Part shown: piece by piece, positions 1-13,200 of the stretch | Numbering within the stretch: position 1 is the stretch's first letter | Layout of the letters: the number at the start of each line of letters is the position of its first letter | Origin: Leuctra nigra | Taxonomy: Eukaryota; Arthropoda; Insecta; Plecoptera; Leuctridae | Direction of reading: 5' to 3' | Assembly: GCA_934045905.1 (NCBI GenBank) | Contig: OW203768.1 | Coordinates: forward strand, 11,870,316 to 11,934,315 | DNA length: 64,000 nt | Notes under the pieces: generated by a model | Database searches by the model: none | The model's input: only the letters and a program-made list of their open reading frames with translations | What the model was told of the DNA's origin: nothing | Made by a program: the position numbers and the translations under genes

Positions 1-925
1 GACCTGGCTGGGTAGGGAGGGGTAGGTAGGGGAGGGGAAATGAACATCTGCTTTGGTGACTGGGTTGGTTCCGGGGGAAGGGGAACAGAGGGGTAAAACC
101 TGCTTCAGCAGCTGTTTACATATTTTCAGATGAATTTCTGAGAAATATTACAAATGAATGTTTGATTATTGGAATAAAAAGGGAAAAAGTATACATTTAG
201 CAGTGAATTCTTCTTTTTCGCGCCTATTTCGCTAATACAGTAACAATTCGCATTAAAAGGCATATATCGCATTAATTCGCGAAAAAGAACACTACTCTAA
301 ACGCCCCCAAACACCATGAAACATAAAGAAAACACTTCAAATATTTCTTAAAACAACATTTAATTCTTGTCGCCTATTTCGTTAATGCGAAATTTCCGTA
401 TCTCTAATAATACTTTTTGTGAATCTGGTCCATGGACTTCTGTCACATATCCCCCCCCCCCCCCCCCCCCCACCTCTTTTAAATAAAAAAATAAGTAGCT
501 ACCTACAGCGGCACCAATTTCGATTTCTGACAACATGATTTTTTTCTACCTACCTAGGTATCCTAGCCAATTTACAAACTTAAATATCATATTTCTTTTC
601 ACAAATAAAATATATGTTGATTCTGGGAAGTATTACATTCCTCACCTACTCATGTCGTTTCTATGTCACACGAAGTTACAAAAATGCAATAAAAAATGTA
701 AAAGGCCCCGTTATTTCAGTCAGCGGAAGGATGTTGTGTGATGGCATTTGGTTCCTTGTTCCTCTCAGGTATTCCTGCATTCTCCCCGGTATTCCTTCTC
801 TCTTCCTGATGTCCCTGTCTCCCAGTGGTCCTGCATTCGCCCAGGTATTCCAAATACAAGCTTGATCTTAAAAAACAAATGTCTCGTAAATGATCGCAAT
901 AAAGCAAGTCTTCATATTCGAACAG
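1..925 (+). other. CARMIL intron (upstream end outside window)
   Basis: This is non-coding and AT-rich. It holds a G-rich quadruplex-like stretch (10-37), a C21 tract (451-471), a direct repeat of TCGCCTATTTCG near 220 and 370, and a degenerate tandem of GGTATTCCTGCATTC-like units at about 766-856 just before the first exon. Confidence 0.6.
451..471 (+). repeat. C21 homopolymer
   Basis: Twenty-one consecutive C in a CARMIL intron. Similar tracts: 20453-20467 (C15), 35879-35892 (G14), 41891-41904 (C14), 42023-42043 (G21), 46992-47010 (G19), 55914-55927 (C14). Confidence 0.85.
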
Positions 926-1218
926 CTGTTACCGCGGCTGCAAGAAGTGGTGCAGCGTCGCGAGGAGGCCGGCAACCCGGTGGACCTGAAGCTGAAGCAG
1001 ACGGTGGAGGAGCTGCACTCCGTGATCGTCTCCTACCTGGACGTCACGTTGGAGAGCATGATGCAGTGCGCGCTGGAGCAGTGTCCCACGGTGCTCGCCG
1101 AGGAGCGCGTGCAGCAGGAGATCAGGAAGATGTGCCGGGAGAAGAACTACCTCGCGATGGAGTTCGTCGCGACGTGCGTGGCGGAGCAGGCCGGCACCGA
1201 CATCATGAACAGGATCAA
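926..1218 (+). CDS. CARMIL: CARMIL exon 1 of window: helical dimerization segment
   Basis: This segment encodes a Leu/Glu-rich helical stretch (LLPRLQEVVQRREEAG onward to the DIMNRI end). GC rises sharply over the flanks. The donor is GTGAGT at 1219, leaving phase 2. The acceptor is uncertain: AG at 924-925 gives phase 0, and AG at 907-908 would add about six residues. The exon belongs to the region after the LRR array that forms the antiparallel dimer in vertebrate CARMIL1 (family knowledge). Confidence 0.8.
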
Positions 1219-4200
1219 GTGAGTGGACGGTATCTTGTCGTTGCCGATCATGTTAGTACTCAGTATCCACAGTCTGTCACAAGAAGGAATCTAGGTAGTA
1301 CACCCACGATCAGAATAATTGACGGTCAAGTGTTAAATTGGAGCTCGAATCACCGTCAATATTTGTTGAATGGCAAAACAATTATTAGGTATGGGGTGGT
1401 TTGTTAGTTCTTATTAGGGTGTTCTTATTTGATTAATTCCTCTTATAATGGAGCCTATTTTTGTTGTTTATATTTCCATACTCTTGTTGTACAGAGAATG
1501 TAGTTCTGATATTTTAGAGCTGCTTACTTAACAGACCGTGAGGCAACATCAATCCTAAATAAATTTTATCTTCCAAAATTATGTATAATTTATGTCGTGA
1601 ACGCCTAAACTCTTCTAAACATTTATTTGGAGTCATCACATTTATTCTGAGCTGAATGTAAAATAATTATCTTTTTGCTTTGTGACAACCTTAAACTTTA
1701 TTTTTAAGTTCGAGTCTGTTTAGGATTGCATGTCTACTATTCGTTAGTCATGCGAGGCCATATGAAGGTTGTCATTAAAATGTAGGTTTTTGGAACTAGT
1801 ACACGTACCTAGGTTATGTTTAAATGTGAGTCACAGTAATTATTAAAAAATTTAGGTATGATAAACATAAGATAACATTAGCTAAAGATAAGGAACAGTC
1901 AAGGCAGTTAACTTGCTGTGCCAATAGTTGTTGGATGCCTGTTATCTATAGAGGTATTCTACAACTGTAAGCTTTATCGTTTTGACACATCAGGATGTCG
2001 ATGGAGTTGACACCTTGTTTCTTTCACCCGCAGTGAACTGAACCTGGCAGTCGCGGCGCATGTATCCGATCGCATCACCGACGAAGTCATCGAATCTCTC
2101 TCCAGGAGCCACAAGTCATTGGTGAGTCATGTTAGAATAAGCTCTTGTCATTTGTTAGAAGCTTCAGTGTGCATTTAACATGTCTTCAAGTAGACACTTG
2201 CTCAACTGGGAAAAGCCTCACCGATGACCTTGACGCGGTGGTGGGACTTAAGGGGCCAACTCACATTACGAGTTGGTCCCAACTAAGTGCAGTTCAGGGT
2301 CTACCCTCCTCAAATTTGCAGGCCCCTCGGGCCGGCCTCCCCCCTCAAGATGGTGATCCCCCTGAAATCGGGTCCCACCGGTACAAAGCCTCCCTCCCCC
2401 CCGGTCTGTCCCCATTCTGAACTGGCTTTCCCACCAGTTTCAGACTACCCTGGATTGGGCCCGTTTGGTCGACCCCTCCCCATGTCCTCCACTTATTATC
2501 AACAAAGTTAAAATTCAAAATTAATATGCGCAAAATGACCTAGTTGTCGACGCGCCGTTAAACAATAATAATCTAATCTACATCAACTGGGAATCATATT
2601 TCTGAATATAACAAGCATTTAAATTACAAACACACACAGACAGAGAATTCAGCCCTCTTCTTTTAGGTTACCAGCCCTTGTGAATAATTCTCTCCAGTTA
2701 CCTGGATCTAGGGTTAATGCCAAGTTGGACTGGGGGGTTATTCTAAATTCCCTTGTCGTCTCGTATCAATTGACACAGCGTCACTACCATGTTAAATAGA
2801 TAGCAGTGAGACCGTATCAATTGAAACGAGACGACAAGGAAATTTAGAATATAGTACACTGTTAAAAATTTCAATGTTATTTTACATATACTGTATATGG
2901 CAGCCAGGTTCTCCAATACAATATATGTAAAATTGACACTACATTGAATTGTTAAAATTACAAATGCATGTAGTGTTATTTTAACTTGACAGTTCATGAA
3001 TTTTTAGTCAACCAGGTACATGTATTAAAACAACACTGACCCCTATATTTGTCAAAACATCATTGGAATTATATCACTACATTGTAATGTTAAAATTACA
3101 AATGCATGTAGTGTTAAGTTAAAACCAAAAAAAATTATTTGTATTGATTACTCAACCAGTTTTAATCAGATTTCATTTCTGTAAACGGAATTACATAGAC
3201 AATTCTAGGTATGATCAGTACACTAATACAAATTATTTCACCCCAACTGGCCTCGAACTCGCAATCTTGTGTGTTGAACCTCATAGCGCTAACCCCGGGA
3301 CCACGGCGCCAAGTGAGGAACAGAGCGGTTGAAACTGTTCTCGATCAGTTGAGTTAGAAAGTTGTGTTTGTGGGCAAAATTTATTTTCATGAGTTATGAA
3401 CATAATGATAATAGAGTTTATGAATTTCATAAGTCTGTAAGTTATGTCTCTTTATTACTTACCGTCATTTTAGATGTGCAATGAAATACCATACATTGGA
3501 CTGTTAAAATTACAGCGGATGTATACCTGTGAAGTTATCTCCTGTCACTGTCTAATTGCCGGCTCAGCGGAGATGTCAGTTGACATCCGTGATCATTAGT
3601 AAGAGGGCTAACGCGTTCAGGTAGAAAAGCGCACATTGTATGATATTTTAGTTGCAACTGGACTATTATCTTTTACTCTTCTCAGCCTGTGTTTATTTAA
3701 CACAACAATTTCGTTTAAAATGAACAACTTTCATGATAATTTAAATGATACTTTGTAGCACTAAACTAAAATTACCTATATTGTCAGTGTAATTTGAAAA
3801 AACATATACACAATTGTATATTAAACGCTACAATGTCTATGCAAAATTACAATATTTTACTACAGTGTAGTGAATGTGCTTCAAACCTTCAAGTGTGACA
3901 AGTAATTGAGAAATCCTATTGACAAATTGAAAGTGTCTCAGTTATTTATTAATTTAGTAATTATTGTCATCAGACTTTCTTTTTAATGATAGAATCAGGA
4001 TGTGATCTTGATCACTGCTGGAGGCCAAGTCTTGAAACTTACGCTTTCAGGACGCAAACGCTCTAGGACGTCATAAAGTACCATTTACTGTAAGAATGAC
4101 GACCTTGAAATCTACCTTTGACTGTTTAGCTTAATTTTGAATAAGGTTTAATGACTGTATAATATCTGTAATAATAATTATAATGTTTATAAATTGTTTG

Positions 4201-7200
4201 CAATAGATTGCTGGATGACAATCAAATAAGTGGCTTGACTTTATGTTTCAATGTCGATCACTCTTACAGTAAATGGGACTTTATGACGTCCGAGAGCGTT
4301 TGCGTCCTGAAAGCGTAAGTTTCAAGACTTGGCCTCCTGATTTTATGTAGCGGAAAAATATGTGATTAGAAGAACCCTGCCTTTTCATTCTTATAATCTA
4401 GATATTGTTTTGGGCCTCAATTGTCTTTGTGTAGAAGTAAGTACATAACCTCTATGATAAATTTCATGTTAATCTTTTCCTTTCATTTGTCACGTTCGTC
4501 AAACTAATAAAAATATTACAACTTATGATTCAGTACTCAATCGGTAATTACTCAATAAGCCTTTTATAAGCCAGATATCACTGTATTTATTGTGACGTAT
4601 ACCTACTAATATTTTCAGGCCTGCCCGGTATTACCAACTGAAAGATTAGCTGGATTATTTCTAGATTAACTGAACTATTGATTAAATTAAAATAAATGTC
4701 ACATACATTTTTAAGTGGGTACTTGCTTGGCTGTGCCGCCAATTTAATCCTAATAAGAGATTATTAACTGACCATAACAAAATCAGACATTCCATCTATT
4801 TTGACCACTGACAGCTGTTTGTAAATGAGAATGACAAAAGATACAGTCAGACTCATTAAATTTCCACTGATTAAATGCAGGACCCCTCATTAATTATTCA
4901 CTGCATAGACCAGAGCCAACTATGTAATTACAGAAAATTAAGTTGTACATTATATTTAATCTATCATCCAAGTTCCATTAAATTTTGGCCCCTATTCTGT
5001 AACAAAAATGAATCATTTTGGACTGAAATCATTTGACAATGATGGGCCCTGAAGTGGCAGTTGTGTCCACCAAATAATTTTCATTTGTAACAGCTACATA
5101 AATTAGGTACCGATTATTTAACTTCTATATTTAACTTATTTTTTGATTTGTAAGTAACCAAATAGAAACATGAAACCCCCAAAACACGGAGTGTAGCGCA
5201 AGAAGTACGGCAATATGACTGATTGGCTCATCCTCGATCACGTAGCCTGTCACAAGTGTTCTCGTGAACGAGAATACTCATAAAACCTGTCAATGTCTCT
5301 CTACAGCTCGGCGACGTGTCGAAGAAGCGATCGTCGACGCCTGACGTGTTGCGCACGCGGTCGCGCGGCTCGTCTAACTCCTCCCACAACGACGCCAGCG
5401 AGACGTTCTCATTGGCCGACACCTTGAGCCAGCAGTCCGACCAGTCACCGATGGTAAGCCAGTCGTTTCCGTTGTCTGTTCGTTAATAAGGTGATTCAAC
5501 TCTTGATGGCTTCTTAATCATCCCGTTGTTAAACAATTGCTAATAACAATTTACGTGCTATCTAACCTACCTATATGTTGTTTTTTTCCCATTGCTAAGG
5601 ACAATATGGGAGAACCTCTCCTCTGCAGTTTACATAATTAGATTTTTTTCTTGTATTTTCAATTTTGGGCTTAGAACCCTTTAGATTTTAGAATGTTTTC
5701 TAAGTACTTATGTACTCACTTTTATATGGGAGAGATTAATAAAAATTTAAGTTTCATTGTTTTGTCATCTGATTCTGCTCCATGAGAGAATGGGATTAAA
5801 ATCTACATAAGAAGGCTTCATTTCTTGGGGTATTCATACGTTTTAACACCTTCCAAGTTGCCAGAAGTTCAATTTGAAGCAAAAGAGATTAACCACTCAG
5901 CTTCAAAGTGACTTTTGATGATTTAAAAGTTGAAACCCATATTTACCGCAAGGAATGAAGCCAATTTATGTAGATTCTATTCCCATTCTCTTGTACCTAG
6001 TACAAATACGTAGTTCCTTCTCACATTAAATTCCATTTTCTTTATTTAGCTTGTGCATATTTTAGAAGATTAATTTATATCAAACAAAATTATTATATTA
6101 TTTCATGTGTTTACTCTAACTTAAACTCTAAAGATGAAAAGTTTAAACCAATGGTAGTACGGTATGGCACAACCAGAAGTTATTAATTGAATTTTCTCCA
6201 GTTATTGCTGTGTAATGATCTTCAATTTATCAAAAGTGAGAGATCTTCATGTTATTTTAAAGAACAAAACACTTCTTAGGTAATTTCTTCGCTCCAGTGA
6301 TTACACATGAAATTAGTAATTACATAGATAAAAAAACATCAATTTTTATTGCCACTTACAGGTAATAAATCAACAACTTGGTACCAGCCACTTCCTTGCT
6401 CATCATAAACAAATATAATTTTAATAACAAGTTCACTTGCTGAACACAAAATGCGATCCTTTCATTTTAATTATTTTATGCACTTGACTCATATGAGTGG
6501 TCATCGACGAATTATCCATTAATTTTAATTAATTCAGGAAGCAAAGTCCGCCCATCTGTACCCAGCCATCCATGAAATCATATTCTATTCTATTCATATG
6601 ATTTGAGGTGGTCATTAGACCTTGACACTTTGGTCACACCGCGGCGCTCGCGGTTAAGAAAGTGGAACCGGTCGGTTCTGGCGGGGAAAGTTGTGTGATG
6701 ATAATGTGGAGTGTAGATCCTGATTGAGGATCAGTAGTGTGATTGACTCCGACTCGAGAGTGTGTCTAATCCGTGTTGTGTTTCTCCCGTGCCCGTCCTC
6801 GGATGTCCAGAAACTGGAATACCTGAACCTCGTAAGTAGCGTCGGGGGATTGTGTGTGGTGTACTAATAGCAACCGAGCATGTTTACTCTCACAGTATGC
6901 ACTGTAAACGATGATATCATACGGAGAAGGAGCGTACGATCTGAATGGAGTGAAGAGGAGTAGAAGAATCTACATAAATAGGCTCCATTTCACTGGGTTA
7001 ATTGAATTATGTAGTTATCAAAGTTCACTTTGAAGTCTAAACCTGAAGGGTTGAACTTTGTGATTCTTAGTAGACTTTTACAAGTCAAAAATGGAGTATT
7101 TTTATGTTGATTCTAAAATGTGTTGTATTCGTAAAATGCATGACATCATTGTTATAGTGTGTCTTGTTTAAAAAAATATATACTAATAAACTGTCAGTCA

Positions 7201-10200
7201 CTGAGAATGTTACTAGTAGGTATGTTAATTTTCAGTTGTCTAAAGACTGGATATCTTGTAATAAAATATGCACATTTGTTACAATTTAAATCGCAATAGT
7301 AGTATGTAGGTACTTGGTACTTAATTTATTTTTTTGTAATTTAAAAGTTTTATTTTTCACAGTAAACCCTTTTTATATTGTCATTTTGTAGGAATGTTAG
7401 AAATTATTTTTCAATGTAGAGGTTTGTGTGTGCTGCTTTTGACAACAAAAGACACATGCATGTCGGATTGCCAGCGATGTCATTCACTTTTCAGCAACAA
7501 GTGCTAACAGGCTAACAGCATGCCCAATATTTGTAGTTGTATTTATTACCTATTTTATTTAACTTGGCTAGTTACATGAATACCTACATAATTTTAACAG
7601 ATAATACAATGTGGAAAGAGTACTTTAAGGAGCTACTTCAGGGAGAGGCAGTACAAAGGAAAGACAGAGAGACAAACCGAAGAATGGCAGAGGAAAGCGA
7701 GGGGGTTGCGGGTGAAATACCAGGACAGATGGAAGTGAAAGAAATGCTAAAGAAGATGAAGAATGGAAAAGCCCCAGGAATGGACGAAGTCAGTGTCGAG
7801 ATGCTGAAAGCGTCAGGGCAGAAGGGAATTGAGTGGCTCTGCCGGGTAATTCAAGCAGCATGGACCCAGTGTGATGTCCCAGAAGATTGGGGGAAGGGAA
7901 TACTTATTCCTATCTTTAAGAAAGGGGACAGAAAGCGATGCTGCAACTACAGGGGAGTAACTTTGATGTGCCAAACAGCTAAATTGTATGAAAAGATCAT
8001 CGAAAGGAGGGTGGCTGAGAGTATTGAGAGTAAACTAAGAGAAGAACAATACGGTTTTAGAAGAGGACGGTCAACGATTGACCTCATCTTTGCAGTGAGA
8101 CAAATCATGGAAGACCGATGGGAGAAAGGGAACGGGATGAGAATGATATTTCTGGACCTGGTAAAGGCGTACGACAGAATGCCAAGAGAAGAAGTGTGGC
8201 GGTGCCTAGAGAAGAAGGGTGTGGACAGTGGAGTGATACAAAGAATTCAAAGTATGTATAAGAAGAACAGTAGTTGCGTTCAGACGGGAGTGGGAAAAAC
8301 GGACTGGTTCGAAGTGAGGGAGGGACTGAAGCAAGGGAGTGTATTGTCACCAACATTATTTACAGTAGTAATGGATGAGATGCTGAGAGAGGTTGAGCCG
8401 GAGGACCAAGAGGACACCCGCACACTCATATATGCAGACGACGTTCTTGTGTGGGCAGAGACCGAGGAAGAGTTGCAAGAGAAACTCAACAGGTGGGAAG
8501 AAGTGACAGCAAAATATGGACTAGAAATCAGTAGAGAAAAAAGCGAAACCATGGTTATGGAAAGGCAACAGAAGACACGGTGCCGGATGCAGATGCGAGG
8601 AGAGGAACTTACGGAAAAAGACGAGTTTAAATATCTAGGTAGTGTATTGGCAAAGGATGGAAAGGTGGACAGGGAGATCGAGAGGAGGGTGAGAGCAGCA
8701 GAAGTGTTTTACCAGAGTGTAAGGAAGCTACTATGGAATGAAGATGTACCACAGAGGTGTAAGATATTACTGTACAAAACCTACTTTGTACCAATCTTAA
8801 TATATGCAGCAGTAACTTGGCCAATGGGAGGGAAAGAAGAAATGAAGATGCAGGCTGCAGAAATGAAGTTCCTGAGAAGTGTGGCAGGAGTGACGAAGAT
8901 GGACAAGGTGAGGAGTGCAAAGATTAGAAAAGACCTAGAAGTGGAATCTCTTAGATTTAAACTTGGAAAAGAGAGGCTAAGATGGTACGGACATATGAAG
9001 AGGATGGGAAAAGAGAGGATACCATGTAGAGAGGCAGAGCGTGCAGCCATGGGTGTCAGAAGAAAGGCAGGAAGACCTAGAACCAAATGGATCAACGGAA
9101 TAGAGGCAGCTGCAGAAGAAAGAGGAGAGTGTTGGGGAGTAATTACAACAGAGAAGTGGTGGGAAGACAGAGAGAGATGGAGGGAGCTGGTGGAAAGAGA
9201 GGAGGCTGAAGAACTGGAAGAAGAGATTGAAGAAGTGTGGAGTGTCGGACTTGGCAAGTCGGCTCTGAGAACACAAGTGCCCTAGAACATTGGTGGGATC
9301 ATCCCACCCCCTGACCCGACAATAGTTGGAAGCAGGGTCGCGATATATTATTAATACAATGGGTTTTGAGCGAATGTAATTATTTTGACAGTTGTCATTA
9401 TGTACTTAATTATTTACACATTATTAATTTAGAGTAGCTGGAAGTGTCTCTAAGGTTGAAGTATCACCACGAACCATATCTTATTCTACAATTGAGATGT
9501 CAAGTGCATTTAGAAATCAACTTAATAACATCAAAAGTATCACAATAAAGACACTATCAGACACTTAATCAGAAAGTTGTGTGCCTTCTAGGAAGGAGAG
9601 TCAAAATGATATTCGCTCAAATTCAACTTTTAAACCAAATCTTCCTCAATCTTTGATATTATGGTAGAATTTCAAATACCGCATAATGTTTAAATAATTT
9701 TCCTAATTTGTTGGGGCAATGCCAACTTAGAAGTTTCTGTATAATATTTTTATTTTATGATTAGTGAAAAATAACTTAATTCCTACTACTTCTTACAGAT
9801 ATTTGTTGTAATCTTTGCTCAAAGCTTGGTTACCCAAGAATTGCATATTTTGAACTGTAATGTTTGTTTGAGGAAAATGATTATCCTAATACTGACTCCG
9901 GAACGTTGGTTGATCGTCTAATAGATATATGAATAAACACTGTTTAGTTTGTGTGTGCAGAGTAATTATGTCACAGGTAATTAATTTCATAGTAAATTGA
10001 AGCACTGCATTGTGGTATTAACTTTGTAAATAATCTTTTCATGGCATGCTTTCAAACATTAAATAATGTAATGGAAAGTTTGAAATAGGTAACCACTAAT
10101 TTTTGTAACAAAGAAGATTATGTATATATTGAGGCATAGGTAGTCATTATAATTTCAAATGATAGAGATGTCAGTTACACAAGATAAATCTACATGCTTG

Positions 10201-13200
10201 GGCTAGCTAGTTTATAAAGTAACTAATGATAAATGAAAGTAACTCCCCTAGCTCTCAGTTTCCTACAGAAGATTCAAGAACCATGAGTTTTAAGAAATTC
10301 AAACATTTTATGAATTCAAGAATCTTACATTATTTTTAGAAGTTGTGCCTATTTTTGAAAAATTGAGTTTGTGACATTAATTTATTTGTACAAGCTCATT
10401 GACCATATTCTGAATCAAGACAACCTAAAGTATCGCATCACACTCAGAAGATGTGGCTGTTTGAAGTAAGATTTTGCAAATCTGCACCAAAGAAGTCTCG
10501 TTACTGTTTGTTTATTAAATTATTTCTACAATATGTTTTAGTGACTTAGTTCTTTATTAAAATTCATTGTTAATATAGAAATTACAAGTATAATAATTAC
10601 CAATAAATGGGGATCTAGAATAATTCATTTTCAAGAGAGTCACACTGGAATCTTAATCTGAAGATTCCGGTTCAATTCCACCATCCAGGCAGAGTTCTTC
10701 ATATTTATCTTCAGTCAAGAGTTGCTGGAATAGTACCATACTAATAGACCTTTACTGCATCCTTATCATTCTCCCTTCCCCTTTCTTCATCTCCCAATCA
10801 TCAAGCACAAAATTACCAAACTATCGAAAACATTTTAAATCTACAATTCTATTTTGTGTCCTGAATCGATGCAACGACTGATGTTTTGTTACGTTTTGCA
10901 GGCGACGCCGCACCTGTCCAGCAAGCGGAAGAGCCTCCACGGACGCAAGCTGCGCCCCAAGTCCGTGGTGGACTCGATCGACGGTCTCTCGGCCGATGAC
11001 ATTCCCGACCTCCTGCCGTCGCTGCCAAGGTCGGCCGAGGAGTCGCTCGACTCGGTCGCCGAGCTGCCCACCTCGGTCGGACAACAGCTGCAGCATCTCG
11101 TCAAGGTCAGCGACGTTTTATCGCAGCCAGTTTATTAAGACCGTGATGTAATACTAGTTTATGCTGTGGAAATTTGTAATTTTATGTGTCGTGCAAATAC
11201 TTGAACAAACAGATGCAAATTGAATTAATTTTGTACGTTGGTTTAGACAAGAGCCAATTTGGGATATAGGAATTTCAGTGGAGGTAATTTAAGTTTACTT
11301 ATACTTTATTACTTTTGAATAGTGGTATAGGAATATAGGAACTTATAAGATGTGTAGCAGATCCTACTACATTTGTTAATAATAACTTCATGTATGTGCT
11401 AAATGAAACGTTGCGCAGGGCCGACCGAAGAGAGCCAAGACGAGAGCACCGACACGGCCCATGCTGCGGCCGGCCGAGATCATCGAGAACGTGCAGGACC
11501 TCGGCGAGGGCCTCGAGACGTTCTTCATCCGGCCGGCGACGCCCACCGGCACGCCGCTCGTGTCGCCTACCTCAGACAGGTGCGTTGGCAGTCTCACGCC
11601 GCTCATTCTGTCAGGAGCCGGGGCTTTACGCAAGCTCGTAGGACTCAAAATTGTACAAGATTTGTGGGTCTAGTGGAAGAATATATCATTTTAATTTATG
11701 AAATATCATTGACCAAAGAATGTTTAATATTGAAATATTGATGTGTACAGTGCTGGAATAAATTGTCAGTCACCCTCCTTCTTCCCTTTCCATCATGAAG
11801 TCAGTTTAGGCTCCTCCCCCTCAACCCTTATCACAGGAAAAGTTGTTTGAATGTGGTGGGGGGTGAAGAGGACACAGCTACATACAGCTTACATAGCTTA
11901 CAGCTTACATAGCTTACATAGAGGATACAGCTTCGACAGCTATTTATTTCCACAATTATACAGTCATGGCAATAGATTTGGTAAACCCACCATCCATCTC
12001 CTCCCCTCACCCACAATATATCCAAGGGGGACCCTCCCAAGGGAACCTTTTTTTGAGATCGCTCAAGTCAAATTTCATACAGATTCACTGCCTCCTGTCA
12101 AAACTGATTTGACAAATGGAGTGCTATTACATAGGGCTGTTGGGGGAGCCCATTTATTCAGATTCTCTACCTACCTTTCTCTCATTCTAGAGATATTATT
12201 ACCAAATAGAAACAAGTAAGCTAATCGGTGTTTGACTTCAAAAATTTGTTTTTGCATGTCTTGTATAATTTTCAATTAAAATACAATAAAGTACTAGAAT
12301 GATAGAAATCAAGCATTGCATCATTATATTATGGCGTGAAGGCCATAAATTCAAATATTTGATTTGTTGAAATATCACTAACAGCATGTTCGTGTCCAGT
12401 TCCCAGACATTCCCGTCAGAGGGCAGCCCAAACCATTCCGGCGCCGACTTCCCCGACGCACTGAAGCCAGTCCGAAGCGCGCCGGAAGCGCCCAAGTCCG
12501 ACGGCGCCGACGAGAAGCCGAGCAAAGGCGGCGGCAGGTAGACTGACCTCTTCCTAACACACGGAGATAGGCGGGAGGCGAGCGACACAGTGCATGGGCC
12601 GTAACAATAGAACTGCAGTTACCTTTTTAACACATGACGTTGCAATAAAATATGTTGACCAGGCATATTTGTGTTGGTTACTTCTTTGACACGAATATAT
12701 TATTTATTCTCGAGTTAGGGTTTTATTCTTATAAAATGCAATTCACTCTGAATTTTATTATCTTCTAAAATAGTTTTTACCTATATCAATGGTGACTTTT
12801 TAGAACTTACAGTTCGTTTTTCCTTTGTTTGAACTCTCACTAGACAGAGCCACCGTCAGTTGTTCTGCCAGAACAAGCTGAGCGCGCAATGAAGTCTTTC
12901 TCGGCCTAGCAGAAAAACCGACGACAGCGCATTCTGTTGCGAGTTCAAGCATAGGAAAAACGAACTGTAGTAAGAGAGCATATATGGGCAAAGAAAATGC
13001 ACTTTTTAATATTTTGGGAGCAGTGCAAGAGAATTGCAGGAATATTTGCACATACTATTAATACTATTACGATTAATTTGACTGATTGTTGCAAAAACCA
13101 ATTACGTTGATGTACATGACTTCATCATACGATTTATCAAGCCTTAATTTTCTTCTCGGTGACTTGCATTTTACAAGCCTTCGCTTTAACGCTAACAAAT

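Larger units (their letters stand above)
2122..5306 (+). other. CARMIL intron with foldbacks
   Basis: A 3.2-kb intron. It contains a GC-rich unidentified block (about 2205-2500), a tail resembling other insect retroposon 3' ends (ACGCGCCGTTAAA near 2550, also seen near 41,710), a foldback at 2740-2850, a duplicated 50-bp motif (2938 and 3077), a tRNA-like stretch on the minus strand (about 3240-3310) and a MITE at 4020-4337. Confidence 0.65.
5454..10901 (+). other. CARMIL introns flanking the microexon
   Basis: A 5.4-kb interval interrupted only by the 21-nt microexon. It carries two copies of MITE family A (5783-5992, 6951-7119), a LINE insertion (7612-9351) and a SINE (about 10637-10805). 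From 9362 to 10636 I see only AT-rich unique sequence. Confidence 0.65.

Noticed and set aside
748..1407. 219-codon plus-strand open frame
   Set aside because: It is another reading frame over CARMIL exon 1 of the window. The 890-1222 frame carries the helical CARMIL sequence and ends at a proper donor.
2205..2500. GC-rich block in a CARMIL intron as an extra exon
   Set aside because: Frames through it are Pro-rich with no splice sites in matching phase, and exons 2 and 3 already join in phase 0. It looks like an unidentified repeat.
3240..3310. tRNA gene on the minus strand
   Set aside because: It has a box-B-like GAGTTCGAGGC and a GTTAGCGCT stretch but no full cloverleaf or acceptor stem that I can draw. 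Best seen as a SINE-type remnant; the same applies to 31,790-31,860 and 56,375-56,400.
8105..9276. Several Ser-rich minus-strand open frames of 83-158 codons
   Set aside because: They are antisense shadows of the purine-rich LINE RT gene; their Ser/Leu/Pro composition follows from that bias.
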